Origin: a bacterium
Lineage (GTDB): Bacteria; Armatimonadota; Zipacnadia; Zipacnadales; Zipacnadaceae
Direction of reading: 5' to 3'
NCBI GenBank assembly: GCA_030603495.1
Contig: JAUVXR010000005.1
Coordinates: forward strand, 1 to 64,000
DNA length: 64,000 nucleotides
In this document: positions 1 through 9,435 of the stretch, piece by piece
Numbering within the stretch: the first letter of the stretch is position 1
Layout: every line of letters begins with the position of its first letter
Made by a program: the position numbers and the translations under genes
Notes under the pieces: generated by a model
The model's input: the letters and a program-made list of their open reading frames with translations, nothing else
The model's database searches: none
Told to the model about the DNA's origin: nothing

Positions 1-132
1 CCCTGATAGGTGGTCAGCAGCAGATAAGGACGCGACATCTGAACTAATCTGAAGCTGAAATCCTAAGTCTCTTAACTCCGTTTCTGCGACGAAACCGTCT
101 GCTGGCAATCATCGAAGGCTTTCTCAACGGTC

Positions 133-1002
133 TCATTTGAGCAAGAACTCCTCGGTCATCGCAGGGGACACGCTCTGGAATTCCTGGCTAGCAGCGCGGC
201 CCCACAGGTTATAGACATGGAGCTTGCCAGAGGCATCGGGCTCGCCAATCGGGTCACTGCAAAACATACCACGATCATTGTCAGTGGCTATCATCCCGGA
301 ATCTTCGGCGGCGCGAATTGCTCGCAGACTGGCCTCGGTAAACTTAGCCATGAGCTGGTGGATACGTTCAGGTTGCAGGGCCATGTCGAGCAGGAACTTG
401 TCCATCGAGCGGAGGTTCTCCAGCCAAATGCTGTGGCCAGCCCCCAGGGGCGGCCGACAGGTGAGCTTGACCGGCATAGTATCGCCCAGTAGATCGTGCA
501 TCCTGCTCAGCGCATCATCAGTAGCCCGGGGATTGTAGGTATACGTCGGCGCGGTAACCTTGTCGAAGTCCTCGTCGCTCTCGATGGCGTGCGTATAGCG
601 GAAGCCGCCGTCTTCGGTGGTTGCCTCGCTGACATAGGTCTCCACACCCCAGGTGAACTCCGAGTCGCAATCGAAAACGGCAGCTACAGGCCAGTAGGGC
701 GGGAAGATGTGATCGTCGCCGACATCGTCCTTGAACAGGTCCATGCAAAAGCGTCTCTCCACACTGCGGCACAACGGGTCCCGGCACTGGAGGCTGTCTT
801 CGGATATAATCTCCCGCCACGCACCGGCAGGCCGGCACCAGACTGGCGCACGGTCGGGCTTGCGCAGGGCGTTTACATCCCGCCAGCGCTGCCGCCGCCG
901 TTCGTATTCGTCACTGGTGGCCAGCTTCATCACCTGCTCTGCCAGCCGGCGGATGACTTGTCGATCCTTTTCCCGCGGTGAGGTCAATTGGATCTCTCCC
1001 AT
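133..1002 (-). CDS. Uroporphyrinogen decarboxylase-like (MtaA/CmuA-type fold) protein, apparently C-terminally truncated
   Basis: ORF with UroD-superfamily-like sequence (KLTCRPPLGAGHSIWLENLRSMDKFLLDMALQPERIHQLMAKFTEA...). Stops after MTEEFLLK, before the C-terminal part expected for this family. Confidence 0.6.
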   Translation of the reverse strand: MGEIQLTSPREKDRQVIRRLAEQVMKLATSDEYERRRQRWRDVNALRKPDRAPVWCRPAGAWREIISEDSLQCRDPLCRSVERRFCMDLFKDDVGDDHIFPPYWPVAAVFDCDSEFTWGVETYVSEATTEDGGFRYTHAIESDEDFDKVTAPTYTYNPRATDDALSRMHDLLGDTMPVKLTCRPPLGAGHSIWLENLRSMDKFLLDMALQPERIHQLMAKFTEASLRAIRAAEDSGMIATDNDRGMFCSDPIGEPDASGKLHVYNLWGRAASQEFQSVSPAMTEEFLLK

Positions 1003-1078
1003 AGCTTGGCCAAGTACTACCGGCAGGACGCTGACGGCAGCGAGTGTTCGGTGGGATAATCCGGTGGCATCTCGCCTC

Positions 1079-3430
1079 TTACTCCAAGCTGGCCAGCAGC
1101 ACGCTCAGGTCGCGCAGGACCGATGGCACCATATAGGGCGGCTCGCGCCGTTCGATCTCGCCCATTGCCTGGAGAATCAATTCGCGGGCGTACTGTCGGA
1201 AGCCGGGCACGACCTGCTCGGCATAGCGGTAGCAGTCGGGATCGGTGAGGAAGGCTTTCTCCAGATTGTCCGCTTGGAGGAGCATGTCGAAGCTCTCAGC
1301 GAGGGCCTGACAGCGCCAGAGCTCCGCAACCAGGCTCCGGACTACCCGGTCAGATTGATCCGCGACCGTCTCCAGGTGCCAGCGCGCCGTTCGGCACAAA
1401 GACCGCACCCGCCGAAAGTCGGCAGGCAAGTCACGAGGTTCGCCGTCACCAGAGACTTGCGCGACGAGCTCTTCAAGCGCCGACTCGGGGTAGGGGCGAG
1501 GATAGGGCTTGTCGGGCTTCAGGTAGGTGTAGCGGTAGTAATTGGTCAGCGCCAGACTGGGATTGGCGGCGGCCTCACGCAGCAAATTGATTGCCGTCTT
1601 CACCGCTGGGCCATCCTCGCCGAATCGCTCTGCGCAATACCGTGACAGGAAGTCATCTACAGCTCTGGGGCCATGCCAACCGCACTCGGCCAGCAGCGTG
1701 AACTCCGGCTCCTGCGCCCAGTCCCATACCGAGTAGGCATGGAGACCCTCGGCACCCTCGGCCTCGCCCAGTCTGGTCATCAGCCCAATATTGTCCAGAT
1801 TCGACCCGTAGCGGCTCCAGTTGAAGTAGGAGGCGATCGGCATAACCCACGTGGGCAGCCCCTCCGCAAGACGGGGATGGACGCTTTCGTGGATTCCGTC
1901 CGGCGAGTACCACCAGAATTCAACTACCACATGATCTTCCAGGCCTTCCTGCTCAACGCGCTCGGTGAACTTATCAATAAAGCTCATATGGCGCGTCATC
2001 TGGTCGTTCCACAGCACGACTCGCTCGACGCCCGCCTCACGTAGCATCTTCGCCAGGCCGACAACGTAGTCAATGAATAGCTCCTCGTCAGGCTTCTGGC
2101 GACATTGATCGCACTGGCACCACGGGTCGAGCTGCCGGTACCAGTCGGCGGGATCGCACCCGACAGACGAGTACACCTCGTCCAGGCCCAGGTGAAAGTG
2201 CCGGACACCGTGCGGAGCGAAGTACTTCTTCCATATCTGCTGGTACCAGCCGCCTACTGTCGTCAGCGTCTCTGGATTGCTCAGGCAATAGCCGTAGCCA
2301 GTCGGATTGCCGGCTTCATCCAGCGAGGAAATCTCGGGGATATGCCGAGGAATAAGCGTGTTATGTCCCAGTGAATTAAACAAGGGGAAGACCTCCACAC
2401 CCCGCTCTTGCCCGTAGGCCACCAGCTCACCCAGGAAGTCCTGCTCGAACATCGGCGGCAGGTAGGTCAGGCTTTTCCACTCGTCATCCCGCGCCGAGTA
2501 CCAGCGGATGGTCTTCTCGCTCTTGATTTCCGGATGTCCCGGCACCGGCACCATGAGAAACTCCGTAATCTGGTCGTCATACTGCACGCACCAGCAGCCA
2601 TACAAGCCGACTGTCAGCACGTTCATACCGTGGTCAGCCATCCAGTCCACGATATCCTGCCAGTCCCGAAGTTCCATCAGGTCCGGGCCCCACTTGTCTT
2701 CCATGAATATGCCCCGATAAGCAAACATCGGTTCACTATACTCAGGCAGCGGGCCATACACTAACGACTCCGGCTCGGCGTCAGGCAACGCGCGAATGAC
2801 CGGCTCGAGAGCATCAGCTATCTTTTCAGCAACCCACTCATTGCCCTCGGGGGTCAGGTGAATGCCATCCGCACGGATCAGCCGCTCATCCATACCTGGG
2901 TCCTCAGTCATCTCTTCGTGGTAGATGCGGAACGAGTCGCAGACCGCCACTCTCAGCTCCTCCGCCAGCCGCCGGGCCGGGTCGTGGAACAGGTCGTCAA
3001 CGTACTTCTCCGAGCCGCCGTATGCAACTCGTTCGGGGTCCTTGCCGGAGTGGTGAAGCCCGTCAATAAGCCGAGGCATGAACCAGAGCAACGGTAGTGC
3101 GCCCGACTCGTCGCGCGTTCGCTCGATCAGTCTGCGCAGGCACCCTTCAAATTCTTCCGGGTTGCTCGTGTTCGCGTCGTTACCACCGAACTCGAGCAGC
3201 ACGATATCAGGGTCATATGCCAGGACATCGCGTTCGAAGCGCGCCAAGCCGTCTCGCGCTGGCTGCCCGCCCACACCACAATTCACACAATTGACACGCC
3301 AGCCATCACCGAGCTTGCTCCGGAGCTTGTCTTCCAGCAAGTGGACCAGTTGCTTCTGCGGCACACTCCGCTGGCTTCTGGTCAGTGAGTCTCCATGGCA
3401 CACCACAGTAACTATGCGCGGTCTGGACAT
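1079..3430 (-). CDS. SGNH/GDSL hydrolase domain fused to a GH20-like TIM-barrel domain
   Basis: N-terminus has CHGDSLT, GVGGQ, GGND and DGIHLTPEG (SGNH blocks I, II, III, V). C-terminal part has HFHLGLDEVY, resembling the GH20 D-E catalytic pair. Confidence 0.7.
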   Translation of the reverse strand: MSRPRIVTVVCHGDSLTRSQRSVPQKQLVHLLEDKLRSKLGDGWRVNCVNCGVGGQPARDGLARFERDVLAYDPDIVLLEFGGNDANTSNPEEFEGCLRRLIERTRDESGALPLLWFMPRLIDGLHHSGKDPERVAYGGSEKYVDDLFHDPARRLAEELRVAVCDSFRIYHEEMTEDPGMDERLIRADGIHLTPEGNEWVAEKIADALEPVIRALPDAEPESLVYGPLPEYSEPMFAYRGIFMEDKWGPDLMELRDWQDIVDWMADHGMNVLTVGLYGCWCVQYDDQITEFLMVPVPGHPEIKSEKTIRWYSARDDEWKSLTYLPPMFEQDFLGELVAYGQERGVEVFPLFNSLGHNTLIPRHIPEISSLDEAGNPTGYGYCLSNPETLTTVGGWYQQIWKKYFAPHGVRHFHLGLDEVYSSVGCDPADWYRQLDPWCQCDQCRQKPDEELFIDYVVGLAKMLREAGVERVVLWNDQMTRHMSFIDKFTERVEQEGLEDHVVVEFWWYSPDGIHESVHPRLAEGLPTWVMPIASYFNWSRYGSNLDNIGLMTRLGEAEGAEGLHAYSVWDWAQEPEFTLLAECGWHGPRAVDDFLSRYCAERFGEDGPAVKTAINLLREAAANPSLALTNYYRYTYLKPDKPYPRPYPESALEELVAQVSGDGEPRDLPADFRRVRSLCRTARWHLETVADQSDRVVRSLVAELWRCQALAESFDMLLQADNLEKAFLTDPDCYRYAEQVVPGFRQYARELILQAMGEIERREPPYMVPSVLRDLSVLLASLE

Positions 3431-3498
3431 TTTCAGCAGTCAGCACCTTTCCGTGATGTCGCTGGTACAGCAGAGACGAATAGAACAACGCTGCGATT

Positions 3499-4860
3499 TC
3501 AGGAACGATACGGTTTCATTGCGGCCTCAAGGCGGGTGGAGACGTCGGTGCATGGCACCTCGTCCGGCCCCCAAAGGCGGTTGAGCATCACGAAGGCGGC
3601 ATCAGACATTACCCGCCCGGCGCTGGCGTGGAGCCGGCGAGACAGAATTGGCTTGGCACCGTACCCGCCGCGTTCGGCCTGCTCGATGGTCGGCACATAG
3701 CCAAACGAGTCATTAGCCAGCTCGACAACCATTGTATAGACGGCCGGCGACCATGCCTTGATAGTCAAACCCCAGCGGACAAAGATCTCGCCGGATAGAC
3801 CGACCACTGCCAACGGCCCGATTCGCAGCACCTGGACGGGCACGTCGGCGTTCTTACCGTCATACGGCCAGCTTCCCACCCGCTCGATAAGGAAGCGCTC
3901 AAAGTCGCCCTCCGGGCCGCGCTCCTTGAGCTGCGCAACCTCCTCGCGCAGCTTGTCTTCCACGACATAGTATGGTATTTGCAGGACTTCGATCATCCCG
4001 TGCAGGGTCTCGTCGTGCGTAGGCTCGGCCTTCTCGACGGCATTGATTGCCGCGGCACCAATTGTCCGGCCCAGTTGGATGGCCTTCGGCGCACCTCCCG
4101 TCGGCAGCTCTGTGTGGTGGTGGGCGCAGTGATTGATGTCGCCGCAGGCACCCTGGAGGAAGACGGTGACGACGTCCTCACCGTAGACGGCAGCCACGGT
4201 TCGGGCCAGTTCACCCGGCCAATCCGCCGATATGAAATCAGCACTCCCACCGCCAATTACATCCACATGCAGGGCAAAATTGACGAGCAGCCCGCGGAGA
4301 TTGTCCTCCCGATCATAGACGCCCAGAATAGCTACCTCGGGGTCAATCGGCCCCGCCACATCGGCAACTTGCGCGGGATCTCCCGCCCAGCAAAAGCGCT
4401 CCGTCCCGTCACGCATCCGCAACAGCCGGTTGAAGGACGACTCGTCCTCCCAACCAATATTCGGGCGCAACTGGGCCTCGAACATCTGGCCGGCGGCCTC
4501 CTCGACGGCACCAATTATTGCTGGGGCCAAAGTAGCGACCCACTCGGGATCAATCGGCACCATCTCTCCGTCAGCCACCTCGGGACCGGTGTGGGTGTGA
4601 GTCGCCGAGATCATCACCGCCTCCGGTGGTATACCCAGATTCTCGTGAATAGCAACCCGGGCGCTGTCCACTATCTCCTTGTCCATCCACAGCAGGTCGC
4701 ACGCAACGATCGCCACGCGGCTGCCGCCAGCCTCGATAACTGCTGCTTTGACGTATAGATCGTCCCGTACTTTATTCGAGACGCGGTCGTGGAAGTATCC
4801 CCCCAGCGAAATACCCGGCTCAGGAGTCACTGCCTTCTGCGCAAAACCAGCCTTAATCAT
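3499..4860 (-). CDS. Neutral/alkaline non-lysosomal ceramidase-like protein (N-terminal domain family)
   Basis: AGFAQKAVTPEPGISLGGY..., SATHTHTGPEV, FLQGACGDINH motifs. Confidence 0.75.
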   Translation of the reverse strand: MIKAGFAQKAVTPEPGISLGGYFHDRVSNKVRDDLYVKAAVIEAGGSRVAIVACDLLWMDKEIVDSARVAIHENLGIPPEAVMISATHTHTGPEVADGEMVPIDPEWVATLAPAIIGAVEEAAGQMFEAQLRPNIGWEDESSFNRLLRMRDGTERFCWAGDPAQVADVAGPIDPEVAILGVYDREDNLRGLLVNFALHVDVIGGGSADFISADWPGELARTVAAVYGEDVVTVFLQGACGDINHCAHHHTELPTGGAPKAIQLGRTIGAAAINAVEKAEPTHDETLHGMIEVLQIPYYVVEDKLREEVAQLKERGPEGDFERFLIERVGSWPYDGKNADVPVQVLRIGPLAVVGLSGEIFVRWGLTIKAWSPAVYTMVVELANDSFGYVPTIEQAERGGYGAKPILSRRLHASAGRVMSDAAFVMLNRLWGPDEVPCTDVSTRLEAAMKPYRS

Positions 4861-5236
4861 AGTCGCACCCCTATCAATGTTAGCTTACTGACGTCATTAG
4901 TTTGTGATCCCGGATAACATTCGCCTCCCGACGTAGTGATTCCTCCTTGGGCAGAGTCATGCCCGCAGGAGACAGGAGGCAGGCGCCAACCCAGGAGATG
5001 CGTCCAGAGCGCCACGAGTACCGAAGAAGACAGTTTGATGAAACTTGCCCGACGCGAAAAGAAGGTATTTGGAGCTCCAACGGCGAAGAACCAGACCAGA
5101 TGGGCGGTTTTCAACTCATGTATGGACCAAGCCCATTTGATATGGGTAATTCAGGCTTGACGGAGGGGGTGGTGCCCAATGAAGTGGCCTCGAGCGTGGA
5201 AGGAAGATCGTCCTTCTGGCAGTCATCGCACTGTGG

Positions 5237-5836
5237 GTGATAGGCGGTTTCCAGTGCGCCAGATGGAATCGAGGCGTCGACCTCTGCAAGGCGGCTGGCG
5301 TCGGCGATGTTGATGAAGTGCGAAGGCTGCTTGCGCGCGGGGCCGACCCAAACGCCCCTGGGCGAACACTCCTCACGGGGGGTGACTGGGAGGTCGGCCA
5401 TAACTCTCCCCCCCTAACAGCGGCAGTCAGCCACGGCCGGCTTGGGACAGTCCATCTGCTCCTCGAGCATGGCGCCGATCCAAATAGGATCAATGCGTAC
5501 GGCGAGACCCCGCTCCATGAGGCCTTCTACGCCCATAGCAGGTGGCAAGCTGAGATACTCGACCTGCTGCTCGCCCACGGCGGCGACCCCAATGTGAAGA
5601 ACGAGCGCGGCTGGACACCGCTGTACATCGGTGCAAAGAACTACTACAATGCCCCCAACACCGTCGGGCGGATGATCACGGTCCTGCTGCGCCACGGAGC
5701 CGACATCAACGCGCGTGACCCGTCGGGGCACACGCCACTGGACATGATGCGTCCCCTCGGCGACGGGATTCGTTTCATGAAGCAGCGCGGTGCCGTCTCC
5801 GGCACGGGACCCAGAGGCGAACGTGAGCCGGAGTGA
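5237..5836 (+). CDS. Ankyrin-repeat protein, probably with a disrupted N-terminus
   Basis: Repeats such as GDVDEVRRLLARGADPNAPG, LGTVHLLLEHGADPNRINAYGETPLHEA, AEILDLLLAHGGDPNVKNERGWTPL. Confidence 0.8.
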   Translation: MIGGFQCARWNRGVDLCKAAGVGDVDEVRRLLARGADPNAPGRTLLTGGDWEVGHNSPPLTAAVSHGRLGTVHLLLEHGADPNRINAYGETPLHEAFYAHSRWQAEILDLLLAHGGDPNVKNERGWTPLYIGAKNYYNAPNTVGRMITVLLRHGADINARDPSGHTPLDMMRPLGDGIRFMKQRGAVSGTGPRGEREPE

Positions 5837-6134
5837 CGCTGCCGGGTAAGGGTATCTCCGCTACATCTCCCCTACCTCGCGACAGATCGGCTCTATGTGA
5901 CGTAAGACCACCAATGATCCCCGGTTTTGCTTGTCCTCAGGGGGCATTGTGCTTGCTAACTGCCCCAAAGCCGTCAGAGTTGGCTGATTCGCGGCCCGAA
6001 GCCCGGGCAAAGCGCTGGTTTTTCCCGATACATTGATAGCACAAGAAGGAATGCATGACAGGTTCCAGGCATATACCAACAACAATAAGCCAAATGGGGA
6101 ATCCCGGTACAATGGGCCAGGCTTGACTAAGGTG

Positions 6135-6782
6135 ATGAACCCGGACGATCTGATCAGGAATTTGACTGGCGGGACCGACTTCGGCGTTCCCTTGCCCCAC
6201 GACTTCTACGACCGAGATACCGCCCGCGTGGCACAGGAACTGCTCGGGCGAATACTGGTTCACGAGCATCCTGCGGGGGGCACCGCCGGCGTCATCGTCG
6301 AAGCTGAGGCCTATCTTCAAGGCGATCCGGGCTGCCACGCTGCCCGCGGCCGTACTGAGCGCAATGCCCCGATGTTCGGCCCGCCCGGCACAGTCTACGT
6401 ATACCTGATCTACGGTATGCACCACTGCCTGAATATCGTGACCCAGCCTGCAGGCGTCGGGGAGGCCGTGCTCATCCGCGCGCTTGAACCGGTCCAGGGC
6501 ATAGCATTGATGCAAAGACGGCGCAGGAAGAAGGGTACAAAGGAATTGACCACCGGCCCAGCGAAGCTGACCCAGGCGATGGGTATTGACCTGCGGCACA
6601 ACTGCGGCGACATCACGGCTTCGCCGCTCTATGTTAGTGACAAGCCGACGCAGGTCCGACCAATGGTGACGACCACGCGCATCGGCCTCAGCGAAACACG
6701 AGGGGCACAGTTGCCGCTGCGCTACTGCCTAAGCGATAGTGAATACCTGTCCCGCTCAGTAGCAAACCTTGAAGGAGGCTAA
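6135..6782 (+). CDS. 3-methyladenine DNA glycosylase, AAG/MPG family
   Basis: VAQELLGRILVHE, VIVEAEAYLQGDPGCHAARGRTERNAPMFGPPGTVYVYLIYGMHHCLNIV motifs. Confidence 0.88.
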   Translation: MNPDDLIRNLTGGTDFGVPLPHDFYDRDTARVAQELLGRILVHEHPAGGTAGVIVEAEAYLQGDPGCHAARGRTERNAPMFGPPGTVYVYLIYGMHHCLNIVTQPAGVGEAVLIRALEPVQGIALMQRRRRKKGTKELTTGPAKLTQAMGIDLRHNCGDITASPLYVSDKPTQVRPMVTTTRIGLSETRGAQLPLRYCLSDSEYLSRSVANLEGG

Positions 6783-6785
6783 GAG

Positions 6786-7601
6786 ATGGACCTTTGTTTT
6801 ATGACCTTTAGCTGCCCGGACTATGAACTGGACAAAATCCTGGCCACAGCCATTCGCTACGGCTACGATGGCATCGAACCGCGGGCGCAGGCCGAACATA
6901 AGCACGGAGTCGAAGTGAGTACTACCAAGAAGATACGCGCGCGCATCCAAGCGCAGTTTGCCGACGCCGGCATCAAGATGTCCTGTATCGCGACATCGTG
7001 CCGCTACAACCTCCCCGAGCAGCGGGACCGCCAGCAGATGATCGAGGTCACCAGGCAGCACATCGAGCTGGCCGGCGACTGCGGCGCGCCGACGGTACGC
7101 GTCTTTGGTGGCCCCACTCCCGAGGGGGTGGACTTTGCCGATTCCAAGAAGTACGTAGCCGAATGCCTAGCGACGGTAGCCGACTGGGCCCAAGATCACG
7201 ATGTGTATGTCTGCCTGGAAACGCACGACGCGTTCTGGCGAGGTGCCGACGCCGGATACGTTGTTGCCCAAGTGAATCACCCCAACATCTGCATCAATTG
7301 GGACATGATGCATTGCATCCGGGCAGGTGAAACGGTGACAGAGGCCTTCGAGCATGTCAGAGGCCACATCAAGCACACGCACATCCACGACGGCGTCTGG
7401 CCCGAGGATGACCCCGACCAGATCGAGTTGGTCCTTATGGGTGAGGGGATGATCGCCCACGACGAGGCCATCAGGCTACTGGCCAGCATTGATTATCAGG
7501 GCGCGCTGTCCGGGGAGTGGATCAGCGGCCTCGCGCTGGAAGAAGTTCTGCCCCACGATGCGGCGAAGCTGCGCGAGTATATCGTGGCCGCCGGAGCTTA
7601 G
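6786..7601 (+). CDS. Sugar phosphate isomerase/epimerase (xylose isomerase-like TIM barrel)
   Basis: YGYDGIEPR, VCLETHDAFW, INWDMMHCIRAGE, HIKHTHIHDG, SGEWI. Confidence 0.8.
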   Translation: MDLCFMTFSCPDYELDKILATAIRYGYDGIEPRAQAEHKHGVEVSTTKKIRARIQAQFADAGIKMSCIATSCRYNLPEQRDRQQMIEVTRQHIELAGDCGAPTVRVFGGPTPEGVDFADSKKYVAECLATVADWAQDHDVYVCLETHDAFWRGADAGYVVAQVNHPNICINWDMMHCIRAGETVTEAFEHVRGHIKHTHIHDGVWPEDDPDQIELVLMGEGMIAHDEAIRLLASIDYQGALSGEWISGLALEEVLPHDAAKLREYIVAAGA

Positions 7602-7629
7602 CCGCCGATAGCGGCTGCATCAACCAGAT

Positions 7630-9420
7630 ATGGCTGAGATCCGAGTATTGCCCGAAAACCTGGCCAACCGCATTGCCGCCGGCGAGGTGGTCGAGCGGCC
7701 GGCCTCCGTGGTCAAGGAGCTGGTCGAGAACAGCCTCGATGCAGGCGCCAGCCGCATCGAGGTCATCCTGCACGACGGGGGCAGGAAGCTCATTGAGGTG
7801 CGTGACGATGGCGCGGGGATGTCCCAGGAAGACGTGGTCCTGGCTGTCCAGCGCTTCGCCACCTCCAAGATCGCCGAAGAGCACGACCTCGACGCCATAA
7901 CCACGATGGGTTTTCGCGGCGAGGCTCTTCCCAGCATCGGTGCCGTCTCCCAGTTGAAGATCACCACCCGACGCCACAATGATGCCGAAGGCACTGCGCT
8001 GTTAATAGCCGGCGGCGAGATCACGGACCTACGGGGCGTCGGCTGCGCGCCAGGGACCACCGTCCAGGTCGCCAACCTCTTCTACAATACGCCGGCCCGC
8101 CGCAAATTCCTGGGCACCACAGCCACCGAGCGTGGTCACTGTCTAGACTGGGTCTCCCGCCTGGCTCTGGCCCACTCCGAGGTCGCCTGCCAAGTCACGC
8201 ACAACGATACGGTGCTGTTGAGCACACCCGGCGCCGGTGACCTGCGCTCGACGCTGGCGGTAGTCTACGGCAGCGACACGGCCAGGCACTTGCTGGCCGT
8301 GAGCCTTGAGGCCGAGGGGCTGGATATCCACGGCTTTGTTGCCGCTCCCCGGATAACCCGCGCGACCCGCCGCCACCAGCTCTTCTTCGTCAACCGCCGC
8401 TTCGTGCGGTCGCGGATGCTCAGCCATGCGCTAAGCGAAGCCTTTGGCATGCTGCTGCCCGCCGGCAAGCAGCCTGTATCTGTCGTATTCCTGGACCTGG
8501 ATCCGCTCCGCGTGGACCCCAACGTCCACCCCACCAAGATTGAGGTGCGCTTCAACAACAGTGGCGAGGTTCACAGCCTACTCCAGCAGGCCGTGGAGGC
8601 GGCGTTGGCTGACGCCGGCCATCGCTCGCTCAGCCTGCCTGCTGCTCAACGCGGCACTGACCTACCGGCCGGCCGGTTCGCGCCGCCAGGGTTCGATCAT
8701 GCCGGTCAGGTCAAACGCCTGCGAGTGAATCCCTTCTTCGACCAGATAGACAACCGCGACGAGGGCCTGGAGATACACGCTACGCCTGCCGACCTGGCCG
8801 AGCCAATCCCGCCACCAAGCGTTGACGACTCGATCCCGTCCCTGACGGTGGGCGAGGTCAACGTGCTCGGTCAGCTCAACGCTACCTACCTGATCGTCCA
8901 GTACGGCCAGGACCTGCTGCTCGTGGACCAGCATCGGGCGGCCGAGCGGGTGATATTCGACCGCCTCGCGAGCCAGCCACGCCGCCTGGCCCGTCAGCTC
9001 CTCGCCGTGCCGACTACTCTGGAACTGGCCCCCGAGGAAGCCGCAGCCGTTGAAAATTATGGGGAACTGCTCCGCGAGGCGGGCTTCGAGCTGGAAGCGT
9101 TCGGCGGCAGCAGTTATATTCTGCGCTCGGTGCCCGCCCAGTTGACGCAGGCCAGCCCACAGGGGGTGGTGCAGGGCATAATCGCAGAGTTGGCGCGCTG
9201 GGAGACGAGCGGCGAGATGGCCAGCCGCCGGGAGGCAATGCTGGCGACCGTAGCCTGTCACGCCGCGGTGAAGGCGGGGCAGCGACTGAGCGCGGAGGAA
9301 ATGCAGCAACTGATAGCCGATCTGCTCCAAGCGCAGACGCCGGCGGTCTGCCCGCACGGTGATCCCGTAATAGTAACGATGGAGGCCGGCCAAATCACCC
9401 GCAAATTCCGGCGGGGTTAA
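7630..9420 (+). CDS. mutL: DNA mismatch repair protein MutL
   Basis: IRVLPENLANRIAAGEVVERPASVVKELVENSLDAG; GFRGEALPSI; FYNTPARRKFL; VHPTKIEVRF. Confidence 0.95.
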   Translation: MAEIRVLPENLANRIAAGEVVERPASVVKELVENSLDAGASRIEVILHDGGRKLIEVRDDGAGMSQEDVVLAVQRFATSKIAEEHDLDAITTMGFRGEALPSIGAVSQLKITTRRHNDAEGTALLIAGGEITDLRGVGCAPGTTVQVANLFYNTPARRKFLGTTATERGHCLDWVSRLALAHSEVACQVTHNDTVLLSTPGAGDLRSTLAVVYGSDTARHLLAVSLEAEGLDIHGFVAAPRITRATRRHQLFFVNRRFVRSRMLSHALSEAFGMLLPAGKQPVSVVFLDLDPLRVDPNVHPTKIEVRFNNSGEVHSLLQQAVEAALADAGHRSLSLPAAQRGTDLPAGRFAPPGFDHAGQVKRLRVNPFFDQIDNRDEGLEIHATPADLAEPIPPPSVDDSIPSLTVGEVNVLGQLNATYLIVQYGQDLLLVDQHRAAERVIFDRLASQPRRLARQLLAVPTTLELAPEEAAAVENYGELLREAGFELEAFGGSSYILRSVPAQLTQASPQGVVQGIIAELARWETSGEMASRREAMLATVACHAAVKAGQRLSAEEMQQLIADLLQAQTPAVCPHGDPVIVTMEAGQITRKFRRG

Positions 9421-9435
9421 ACGGCCGAGCAGATT

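Noticed and set aside
3979-4758. 259-aa plus-strand ORF opposite the ceramidase-like gene
   Set aside because: Antisense shadow ORF; the minus-strand frame has the conserved HTHTGPE and GACGDINH motifs.
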